Shown one piece after another: positions 1 through 5,792 of a stretch of DNA of 11,472 bases. Every line of letters begins with the position of its first letter. The first letter of the stretch is position 1. A program made the translations under genes and the position numbers. This DNA comes from Bacillota bacterium (lineage in GTDB: Bacteria; Bacillota; Clostridia; Christensenellales; Christensenellaceae), in contig JAEWMJ010000047.1 of the NCBI GenBank assembly GCA_023393165.1, positions 1 through 11,472 on the forward strand, in the 5' to 3' direction. The notes below the pieces were generated by a model. It saw only the letters and a list, made by a program, of their open reading frames with translations, was not told where the DNA came from and ran no database searches.

Positions 1-125
1 GCGGCTGGTTAGGCCTTACCCGATAGGATTTTCCTACTGTATATTCATCAGCTTACCAAAGTTTCGCAGAATTTCTTCCACTCACTAGGGGAAATCAGTT
101 AGTCTGATTTCGCAGCTCGCACCTT
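1..125 (-). ncRNA. Candidate structured RNA or leader of unknown class, running off the left edge
   Basis: No convincing ORF covers this stretch, but read on the minus strand it has RNA-like features. A perfect 8-bp hairpin (GAAATCAG / CTGATTTC, 5-nt loop) lies at 91-111. A 5-bp hairpin (TAGGA / TCCTA) lies at 24-36. The 5' segment GCGAGCTG (113-120) can pair with CAGCCGC at 1-7, 7 bp with one bulged A, closing a domain of about 120 nt that contains both hairpins. A CTGCGAAA 8-mer occurs twice (about 61-68 and 108-115). An extended -10 box lies just upstream, and the preceding operon is insulated by a terminator. I could not match it to a known riboswitch, 6S RNA, RNase P RNA or tmRNA. It may be a leader of a gene left of the window, a stand-alone small RNA, or part of a mobile element. 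Confidence 0.3.
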
Positions 126-131
126 TATCCT

Positions 132-160
132 ATTATAACACAGAATTAATAAAATGGTTT
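132..160 (-). promoter_or_regulatory. Extended -10 promoter reading leftwards
   Basis: The minus strand reads TGTTATAAT, a full extended -10 (TGnTATAAT); the hexamer occupies 132-137. The -35 region near 155-160 (AAACCA) is poor, as is tolerated by extended -10 promoters. Predicted transcription starts near 125, at the beginning of the candidate structured RNA and downstream of the operon terminator. Confidence 0.4.
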
Positions 161-165
161 TATAT

Positions 166-191
166 AAAAAAACAGGCGGCCAACGGCCGCC
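166..191 (-). terminator. Rho-independent terminator of the catabolic operon
   Basis: On the minus strand GGCGGCC (191-185) and GGCCGCC (181-175) form a perfect 7-bp all-GC stem with a 3-nt GTT loop, followed after TG by seven T residues (172-166). It lies about 35 bp past the aldolase stop codon and ends the leftward gene run. Confidence 0.93.
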
Positions 192-226
192 CATCATATT
201 ACTGATATTGAATAAATTTATTGAGC

Positions 227-868
227 TTATTTTCTTGCTTCAGCAACGGCAGCGACCATCTTTTTGCCGATCTCAACAATGGAATCATAGTCGCCTTTTT
301 TTGCGCCCGCCGTAAGATCGCTCCCGGCGCCCACGGCAACGCAGCCGGCCTTGATCCACTCGCCCGCGTTTTCCGCGTTCACGCCGCCCGTAGGCATCAT
401 TCTGGCCTGCGGCAGAGGCCCTTTGATAGCCTTTATGATTTTGGGCCCGTAAAGGTTCCCGGGGAATATTTTAACGATATCCGCGCCGGCTTCCAGGCAT
501 TCCACAACTTCCTTGATGGTCATTGCGCCCGGCATGCAGGCAACCTGGTACCTGAGGCACGTCTTTACCGTGGGCACATCCAGGCAGGGGCTAACGATAT
601 AGTTTGCACCCGCAAGAATTGCCGCGCGCGCGGTTTCGCTGTCCAGAACCGTGCCTGCGCCCACAAGCATTTCTTCCGGCTTATATTTTTTGGTGAGCGT
701 GCGGATAATATCCAGCGCGCCGGGAACCGTAAACGTGATCTCGATGCCCACGATGCCGGCTTTGATGCAGGCTTCCGATATCTTGATGGCCATATCTTCG
801 CTTTCCGCGCGCACTACGGCAACAACGCCGCAGTCCGTAAGTCTTTTCAATACTTCAGCTTTTTCCAT
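227..868 (-). CDS. eda: KDPG/KHG aldolase (2-keto-3-deoxy-acid aldolase), class I
   Basis: A 213-residue protein of the Eda/KdgA family, the usual length. Enzymes of this family cleave 2-keto-3-deoxy-6-phosphogluconate to pyruvate and glyceraldehyde-3-phosphate, or 4-hydroxy-2-oxoglutarate to pyruvate and glyoxylate, through a lysine Schiff base. Visible residues are Arg20 (AVVRAES), the catalytic Glu43 in GIEITF, GAGTV at 70-74, the Schiff-base Lys133 in ADIVKIFPG, and the PTGG phosphate-binding turn. The ATG is preceded by AGAGAGG, which overlaps the TAG stop of the upstream dehydrogenase (14-bp gap), so the two genes are probably translationally coupled. It is last in the operon, just before the terminator, as expected for the step delivering pyruvate to central metabolism. 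The position matching the E. coli Eda substrate-binding Arg49 is not Arg here (ITFTVPGA), so the exact keto-deoxy acid is open. Confidence 0.93.
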   Translation of the reverse strand: MEKAEVLKRLTDCGVVAVVRAESEDMAIKISEACIKAGIVGIEITFTVPGALDIIRTLTKKYKPEEMLVGAGTVLDSETARAAILAGANYIVSPCLDVPTVKTCLRYQVACMPGAMTIKEVVECLEAGADIVKIFPGNLYGPKIIKAIKGPLPQARMMPTGGVNAENAGEWIKAGCVAVGAGSDLTAGAKKGDYDSIVEIGKKMVAAVAEARK

Positions 869-882
869 TTTTAAAAACCTCT

Positions 883-1839
883 CTATTTGTTGAGAACAAA
901 TTTGCAGGATTCCCCGCGCAATACCGCAATGCAGTTATTAACCGCCATGACGCCCATGGCTTCCACAGCCTCGCCGGTGTGCGCGCCCGTATGCGGCGTA
1001 AATATTACGCGGTCAAGCCCTTTTAAGGGCGAGTCTACGAGCGGCTCCTGTTCGAACGCGTCAAGGCCCATTCCGCCAAGTTTCCCGCTGCGCACAGCAT
1101 CCGCCGCCGCATCTTCGTCTATCAGGCCGCCGCGCGCCGTATTAATGATCACCGCGCCCTTCTTCATTCTTGCGATGCGTTCCGCATTTACCATGTGGCG
1201 GGTTTCGTCTGTCAGCGGCACATGCAGAGAAATAAAATCGGAGGACGAAAGTACCTCGTCCAGCGTCATCTTTCCCACGCCGTTTTCGGCGGCAAACGCC
1301 TCGTCAAAATACGGATCGTACGCGTTTACGGTCATACCGAATGCTGCCGCGCGCCTGGCCAGGTTCTTGCCGATCGCGCCCATTCCTACGATGCCCAATG
1401 TCTTGCCGTAAAGCTCCACGCCCTCGTTGCGGGGCCATTCTCCCTTTTCCACTGCCGCATGCAGCTTTGGAATGTTGCGGGCCGCGCAAAGCATCAGGGC
1501 AAACGCCAGTTCGCATACCGCGACCGCGTTCGCGCCCGGCGTATTGCAGACTTTAATGCCTTTTTTGGTGCAGGCGGGAATATCCACCCTGTCCACGCCT
1601 GCGCCGTACCTGGAAATCACCTTCAGGCTTGCCGGCATTTTTTCTATAACATCCGCGTCGATATAATCCACGCCCGCTATGAAGCCGTCCACGCCGGCAA
1701 GACGTTCAATGATTTCTTCCCCTTTTAAGGGACGGCCCAGGTCGTTGTATACGACTTCGTCCGCAAACGCCTCGATTTTTTCCTTGGCCTTTGCGTTCTG
1801 CGGTTTTAAAAACGATGTGGGAGTAACCAATATTTTCAA
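883..1839 (-). CDS. D-isomer-specific 2-hydroxyacid dehydrogenase (phosphoglycerate dehydrogenase-like)
   Basis: A 318-residue NAD-dependent dehydrogenase that interconverts 2-hydroxy and 2-keto acids. The nucleotide-binding GxGxxG is GMGAIG at 152-157. The catalytic triad is visible: Arg236 in NTARGG, Glu265 in DAFEQEP and His283 in TPHTGAHT. There is no C-terminal ACT or serine-binding domain, so it is the short form that covers glyoxylate, hydroxypyruvate and other D-2-hydroxyacid reductases as well as short SerA-type enzymes. The start is TTG at 1837-1839, with AGGG 8 nt upstream; no in-frame ATG precedes it. It starts 10 bp after the PGI stop. In this operon it probably handles a 2-keto or 2-hydroxy sugar acid rather than making serine, but the substrate is inferred from context only. 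Confidence 0.88.
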   Translation of the reverse strand: MKILVTPTSFLKPQNAKAKEKIEAFADEVVYNDLGRPLKGEEIIERLAGVDGFIAGVDYIDADVIEKMPASLKVISRYGAGVDRVDIPACTKKGIKVCNTPGANAVAVCELAFALMLCAARNIPKLHAAVEKGEWPRNEGVELYGKTLGIVGMGAIGKNLARRAAAFGMTVNAYDPYFDEAFAAENGVGKMTLDEVLSSSDFISLHVPLTDETRHMVNAERIARMKKGAVIINTARGGLIDEDAAADAVRSGKLGGMGLDAFEQEPLVDSPLKGLDRVIFTPHTGAHTGEAVEAMGVMAVNNCIAVLRGESCKFVLNK

Positions 1840-1849
1840 TTTATCAGCC

Positions 1850-2452
1850 CTACTTCCATTTTGGATTGTCTACGATCTGCGGTTTCCCGTCTTTTTCAAC
1901 AAGAAGCTTGCGGTAACCCTTTGTCTCGATGGTACCGTAATCGTGGCCCGCGTCTCCCCTGAAGCAGAAGAATGTAAACAGAGGCTCGGTCGCGCTGACG
2001 TTGATGCTGCGGTGCGCATACCGCGGCGGTACGTACACCATTTTGCCGGCCGTGAGTTCCTGCGCCGACCAGTCGCCTTCCGGGTTTTCCAGAAGCATAT
2101 AGCCGTGGCCGCTCATGGTAAGGTAGATTTCGCCCGTTTCCAGTATGGTGTGGAAGTGGCCTTTTGTCATGAAATATTCGTCGCCAACCTTGCCCGGATA
2201 GGTGATGCTGCATCCAAAAGCCAGATCGCCCGCGTTCTCGGGCGCGCCGATCTCGTGGAATTCATACACCAGTTCGTCTTTCTGGGCGATCATCTTTTCA
2301 AGAGCCGCCTCGTCGGCAAACATGCCGCGCATATTGCTTAATAGCCTTTTTGAAGTCGCTTTCTTTGAAGAAAATCCGGTTTTGAAATCAAAATCGATTG
2401 TGAAGCCGCGCACCCAATCCATGGGGTTGCTGCTGCCATTAAAATCTGCCAT
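1850..2452 (-). CDS. Cupin-type glucose-6-phosphate isomerase (archaeal-type cPGI)
   Basis: A 200-residue single-cupin protein of the metal-dependent phosphoglucose isomerase family (about 190 residues in Pyrococcus and Thermococcus), unrelated to the common PGI. The diagnostic metal ligands are all present: His99 and His101 in KGHFH, Glu108 in ETGEIY, and His147 in VPPRYAHRSIN, with the same spacing as His88, His90, Glu97 and His136 of the Pyrococcus furiosus enzyme. The family interconverts glucose-6-phosphate and fructose-6-phosphate using Fe, Ni or Mn. The start is certain: GGAGGT lies 6 nt before the ATG. It opens the last three-gene block and is separated from the AroE-like gene by a 337-bp gap that contains a repeat element. 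In this operon it may isomerise a pathway-specific sugar or sugar-acid rather than serve general glycolysis (inference). Confidence 0.87.
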   Translation of the reverse strand: MADFNGSSNPMDWVRGFTIDFDFKTGFSSKKATSKRLLSNMRGMFADEAALEKMIAQKDELVYEFHEIGAPENAGDLAFGCSITYPGKVGDEYFMTKGHFHTILETGEIYLTMSGHGYMLLENPEGDWSAQELTAGKMVYVPPRYAHRSINVSATEPLFTFFCFRGDAGHDYGTIETKGYRKLLVEKDGKPQIVDNPKWK

Positions 2453-2500
2453 TGTTTACCTCCTTATTTTACGCCGCTGCGAGCGGACATTTAAATTAAC

Positions 2501-2666
2501 TAAGTAACTACTGATTAAATGAGGAATGTTGGATTGGTACGGCGGCTTTGTGTCCTGCAAGGAGCGAAATCGCAGGAATAGCAGCGCTATTTCAAGATTT
2601 CAGCGACACAGCAGGGCGCGAAGCCCGACCGGCAAGACAGCGTTCCGATTAATCAGTGGTTACCTA
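2501..2666. repeat. MITE-like palindromic repeat element, 166 bp
   Basis: The 18-bp termini at 2501-2518 and 2649-2666 are inverted repeats (16 of 18 complementary). Further nested inverted pairs lie inside: 2523-2531 with 2638-2646 (two wobbles), TGTGTC 2549-2554 with GACACA 2605-2610, GAAATC 2566-2571 with GATTTC 2596-2601, AATAGC 2577-2582 with GCTATT 2586-2591, and a side hairpin GGGC/GCCC at 2614-2626. No ORF is present. This layout is typical of non-autonomous palindromic elements in Firmicute genomes. No clear target-site duplication was found. The element sits in the 5' region of the PGI gene, so it may affect transcription or RNA stability there. Confidence 0.6.
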
Positions 2667-2706
2667 ATTCATACCTAATCAACAGTTCCTTTATTCCTGC
2701 TGTGAA

Positions 2707-2766
2707 GGCCGCTGAAAGCGCCAAATACAAGGCGCTTTGAGTATTAGTTGGCTGTTCTCAGCGGTC
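2707..2766. promoter_or_regulatory. Nested hairpin in the AroE-like/PGI intergenic region
   Basis: GGCCGCTGA (2707-2715) pairs with TCAGCGGTC (2758-2766), enclosing a perfect AAGCGCC / GGCGCTT stem (2716-2722 with 2731-2737) with an 8-nt loop. It lies 25-80 bp past the AroE-like stop. Neither side carries a real U-tract, so it is not a standard terminator. It could stabilise the 3' end of the upstream mRNA or act as a leaky transcription barrier. Confidence 0.4.
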
Positions 2767-2775
2767 TGAACCTTT

Positions 2776-2789
2776 AGTAAACGCTTACT
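2776..2789. promoter_or_regulatory. cre-like palindrome (possible CcpA or LacI-family operator)
   Basis: AGTAAACGCTTACT, 12 of 14 positions self-complementary, fits the relaxed catabolite-responsive-element pattern WGWAANCGNTNWCW. It abuts the stop codon of the AroE-like gene and lies about 325 bp upstream of the PGI start. The locus is catabolic, so carbon-catabolite control would make sense, but one degenerate match is weak evidence. Confidence 0.3.
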
Positions 2790-3746
2790 TTAGCGGGCGT
2801 TGAACTTTGCCGCTATCTTGTCCAGTTGATCCAGCACTTCGCCTTCGATTTTCACATCGAACACTTCGCCGATCACCTGGGTCCAGCCGAATATGAAATA
2901 CTTCCAGCCATCTTCAATGTACAGGCTGCGTTTTTCTTTCTGTGCTTCCGCCTGGTGCATGAACAAAAGGTCTCCGCGGTAGTTGATTTCCCAGACCAGT
3001 CCGTTCATCGGGAACACCGCATCATTTGTGAGAGGCGAACCCGGCCTGTCTTTGCCAAGGCCCGTCGCGTTGATAACCAGGGAACCGGGACCCATCTTCG
3101 CCATGACAGCGTCGTTTTGGCCGGGCTCCGGGGTCAGGTAATATTCATATGCAACGCCGCCCGGATCAAGCTGTTCCTTGTTGATCTTTTCAATTTCGTC
3201 CAGCCTCGGCTTGGAACGGTTGGCGATCACGATCTTGGAAGGATAATTTCCCGCGAATTCCTTGCGGAGGAGATAGGAGCACATGGCGATAGCGCTTCCG
3301 CCGGCGCCCATGATCATGACGCCCGCGTCGCGATGGTCTTTCCAGTAATTTTTAGGTACAAACTGTTCCAGCGAAAGGCCGGAAGAAATCGGGTCTTTTG
3401 CATGTCCGCAAAGCTTATCCCCTCTTTTGGAAATAGAGGACAATTCGCCGAACATTTGGGCATACGGGTCAAGATATTCAAACATGTCTTTCGACGCGTT
3501 GTAAAGGTCAATTTTATGCGTAGTAACGAGAGCGCCCATCGAAAGCGGATCGTTCTTGATGAATTCAACAACATCCCGGTAAACCTGCGGGTCGGCGTGG
3601 ATCTCAATGTCTATCCCTTTCATAACGGTATTTTTCAGGCCCAGCGCCTGCGCCCATTCCGGAAAAACTTTCATGATGGAAGATTTTCCTGTGGTCACGC
3701 CAATAAAATACATTGTTGGCTGCGTAGCTTTCTCTAATTTTTGCAT
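2790..3746 (-). CDS. Divergent shikimate/quinate dehydrogenase (AroE)-like oxidoreductase
   Basis: A 318-residue member of the AroE family, longer than standard shikimate dehydrogenases (about 270-290). The family oxidises or reduces a ring hydroxyl using NAD(P). Core features remain: catalytic Lys78 in ALVTTHK, Asp118 in CGHAKD (in place of the usual GxNTD), a GAGGSA dinucleotide loop at 147-152, the NADP-type ANRSKPR at 175-181, NATGLG at 227-231 and Gln290 in GWTQVIGE. The N-terminal substrate loop, normally a Ser-x-Ser-Pro segment that binds the shikimate carboxylate, reads TTGKSSIMKVFPEWA here, so shikimate is probably not the substrate. The start is set by AAGGAG overlapping the previous stop, but spacing is long (11 nt). 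A closer ATG at 3749-3751 opens only a 5-codon ORF. Its position in a sugar operon argues for a catabolic role on a cyclic polyol or keto-sugar. Confidence 0.8.
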   Translation of the reverse strand: MQKLEKATQPTMYFIGVTTGKSSIMKVFPEWAQALGLKNTVMKGIDIEIHADPQVYRDVVEFIKNDPLSMGALVTTHKIDLYNASKDMFEYLDPYAQMFGELSSISKRGDKLCGHAKDPISSGLSLEQFVPKNYWKDHRDAGVMIMGAGGSAIAMCSYLLRKEFAGNYPSKIVIANRSKPRLDEIEKINKEQLDPGGVAYEYYLTPEPGQNDAVMAKMGPGSLVINATGLGKDRPGSPLTNDAVFPMNGLVWEINYRGDLLFMHQAEAQKEKRSLYIEDGWKYFIFGWTQVIGEVFDVKIEGEVLDQLDKIAAKFNAR

Positions 3747-3762
3747 ACCATTTATAACTCCT

Positions 3763-4725
3763 TTAATTATTTATCTTCAATGCTTTCCTTGCATTTAATG
3801 ATTGCATTTTTAAAATGCTCTTGCTTCCCGCACCAGCATTTTTAAGCATGGGCGCAAACTCTTTTATGATATAGTCTAGCCCTATATCACCGCCGTATGC
3901 GCGCAGTCTTTGATTTGTTGTGTCAAGGCTCAAAAGCAGCTGATCCTCAAAGCTCTCCCGGAGCATTTTTAATATGAGGTCTATTTCCTGATCATTGCTC
4001 AAATACTTGGTCCTGTTGATCGTATCGTATTCCAGATACGCGCCTGTCTGCAGAACGTCCCTGTGATAGGCGGCGTCATATCTGGCCCTGTCCAGATGGC
4101 AGATCAGCAGGCGTTCCGGCCGGATCCCCGCTTTCGCGTAAAAATCGACCACGGAAAGCGCATCCGCCCCCATCTCGATATGGCACATGACCGGAGCCCC
4201 TGTCGCGCACGCCGCGTTTGCCGCCGAATGGAACAATTTTTCATAGGTCGCATCCGCAAATATGCCGCCTTTGTCCACCGCCGTTTTGATTATGCCCGCG
4301 CGCGCAGGCAAAGGACAAAACCCGTCCTTTTTGGACGAGATCATCCCTTTTTCTATTTCAGATATATAAAGATCCGTTATATATTGTTCATCCTTGTGAA
4401 AGATATACGCATCGTCGTAATAAAAAACCGTTTTATGGAATCCGGTGGACGCCACGATATGAACGCCGCTTTCTTCCGAAGCTTTTACCAGGTTTTCCGC
4501 CATTCTGCCCGAGGCAACCGGCTGCGCGTCCACGATCAGGCTCCCGCCCGCATCCCGGTAACTTTTGAGCTCTTCAGTTGATTTCTGAAGATCGTCCATA
4601 TAGAGCACCTTTGAAACTTCATAGGACTTATCCATCTCCAGAAACAAGTGCTCATGGCATTGGCTGATTCCTATACTGTCTTCCAGAATATCCCCAAGGA
4701 CAGTTCTCACAAATCCATCCGACAT
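3763..4725 (-). CDS. Phosphotriesterase-family binuclear metal hydrolase (putative sugar lactonase)
   Basis: A 320-residue amidohydrolase-superfamily TIM barrel of the phosphotriesterase family (COG1735), normal length. All binuclear metal ligands of phosphotriesterase can be aligned: His24 and His26 in QCHEH, Lys147 (the lysine carbamylated in the family) in ARAGIIKTA, His182 in VMCHIE, His210 in LICHLDR and Asp268 in LLSLDTT. The C-terminus (GLDYIIKEFAPML and then a final Asn-Ala-Arg) is also typical. Members act on lactones, including phosphorylated furanose lactones, and on organophosphates. Among dehydrogenases and kinases, hydrolysis of a sugar lactone or of an oxidised ring is the best guess. 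There is no signal peptide, so it is cytoplasmic. It starts 11 bp after the Zn-dehydrogenase stop. Confidence 0.85.
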   Translation of the reverse strand: MSDGFVRTVLGDILEDSIGISQCHEHLFLEMDKSYEVSKVLYMDDLQKSTEELKSYRDAGGSLIVDAQPVASGRMAENLVKASEESGVHIVASTGFHKTVFYYDDAYIFHKDEQYITDLYISEIEKGMISSKKDGFCPLPARAGIIKTAVDKGGIFADATYEKLFHSAANAACATGAPVMCHIEMGADALSVVDFYAKAGIRPERLLICHLDRARYDAAYHRDVLQTGAYLEYDTINRTKYLSNDQEIDLILKMLRESFEDQLLLSLDTTNQRLRAYGGDIGLDYIIKEFAPMLKNAGAGSKSILKMQSLNARKALKINN

Positions 4726-4736
4726 CCTGCGTTCCT

Positions 4737-5780
4737 CTACTTAAAGACAATTACATTCTTGAGGCCTTTGGCTTCCTTGGCATACTGGAAGGCGGTCAGC
4801 GCTTCGTCGATGCCGAATTTGGCCGTAATCATGCTCTTGAGGTCTACAAGCCCGCTTCCCACGAATTCGAGGGTGCGCCTGAACTGGCTGATATTCGCGC
4901 GTGTGGATCCTGTCAGGAACAGTTCTTTGTAATGCACGATGTTTGTATCGATCGGAACGGGCTGTTTGCTTGCCGGCACGCCGCCGAAGAAGCAGACCCT
5001 TCCGCCGTAATTCATCAGGGGCAGCATGGCCGCCTGGACCTCGGGCACCGGGCACGCTACGATCGCAACGTCAAGCCCGCAGCCTTTTGTCTGCTGGGCG
5101 ACAAATCCCGGAAGGTCGCCGCCGTGGTAGGTAACGATGCCTTTCACGATATCCGAACATTCCTTTAAACGCGATTCGGATAAATCGTTCATCATCACTT
5201 TTGCCGCGCCGGCCATTTTGGCAAGCTGTGCGTGCATGATGCCTATCGGCCCTGCGCCTACAATCAGCACAAATTCGCCCGGGCGGATGTTGCATTTCAA
5301 AAAGCCGTTGTATACGCAGGACAAAGGCTCGTTTATAGCGGCTTCTTCGGGCGTTACGCCTTCCGGAAGCACCATCAGGTTGCCCATCTGTATGGCTTTG
5401 GCCGGAACCTTGATGTATTCCGCGAATGCGCCGTCCATATTGATGCCGAAAGCTTTGTAGTCATCGCAAAGATGGAAATTGCCGGCCACGCACCGGTTGC
5501 AGATGCCGCAGCCGATGTTGGGCGCCATTGCGACCTGCATGCCTTCTTTATAAAAAGGAACGTTCTTGCCGACCTCCACTACGGTAGCGCCGAATTCATG
5601 GCCCAATACCAGCGGATGCTCCTCGTCCACTCCCTTGTATCCGTTTTGCCACATACGGATGTCCGTACCGCAAACCGCTGCCGCGTCCGTTTTTAAAAGT
5701 ATTTCATCCGCATTGATCGTCGGGACGGGTATATCGTCCAGGCGGATGTCGTTGGGTCCGTATAATCTTAAACTTTTCAC
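4737..5780 (-). CDS. Zinc-dependent medium-chain alcohol/polyol dehydrogenase (sorbitol or threonine dehydrogenase type)
   Basis: A 347-residue MDR-family enzyme, usual length. The catalytic zinc site is visible as Cys37 (CGTD), His61-Glu62 (GHEFG) and Glu151 (NEPLSCVYNG). The structural zinc ligands are Cys91, Cys94, Cys97 and Cys105. The Rossmann motif is GAGPIG at 175-180, and an acidic Asp199 after the second strand suggests NAD rather than NADP. Such enzymes oxidise secondary alcohols of polyols, sugars or threonine. Translation starts at GTG, with AAGGAG 8 nt upstream that overlaps the Gfo/Idh stop, so the pair is probably coupled. A Gfo/Idh dehydrogenase followed by a Zn-MDR is the order used in the Thermotoga inositol route, where the second enzyme oxidises 2-keto-inositol; the substrate here is unproven. 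Confidence 0.9.
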   Translation of the reverse strand: MKSLRLYGPNDIRLDDIPVPTINADEILLKTDAAAVCGTDIRMWQNGYKGVDEEHPLVLGHEFGATVVEVGKNVPFYKEGMQVAMAPNIGCGICNRCVAGNFHLCDDYKAFGINMDGAFAEYIKVPAKAIQMGNLMVLPEGVTPEEAAINEPLSCVYNGFLKCNIRPGEFVLIVGAGPIGIMHAQLAKMAGAAKVMMNDLSESRLKECSDIVKGIVTYHGGDLPGFVAQQTKGCGLDVAIVACPVPEVQAAMLPLMNYGGRVCFFGGVPASKQPVPIDTNIVHYKELFLTGSTRANISQFRRTLEFVGSGLVDLKSMITAKFGIDEALTAFQYAKEAKGLKNVIVFK

Positions 5781-5792
5781 AGTAAATTCTCC

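Noticed and set aside
7..20. GGTTAGGCCTTACC imperfect DNA palindrome at the left edge.
   Set aside because: As RNA it leaves no loop for the central pairs, and there is no promoter around it to suggest an operator.
45..66. CTGATGA (minus strand, 45-51) next to CGAAAC (61-66), resembling hammerhead ribozyme core boxes.
   Set aside because: Only 9 nt separate the boxes and the order would require a type II layout with full stems I and III between them; there is no room for these stems and no cleavage-site triplet.
221..874. Long plus-strand ORF opposite the aldolase gene, and similar long antisense ORFs opposite the other genes (for example 2826-3737 and 8135-8842).
   Set aside because: The minus-strand frames encode clear full-length enzymes with conserved motifs and ribosome binding sites; the opposite frames show no recognisable motifs and are shadows.
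2474..2486. Small CCGCT/AGCGG hairpin just upstream of the PGI ribosome binding site.
   Set aside because: Five base pairs with a 3-nt loop and no U-tract; too small to call as a terminator or riboswitch.
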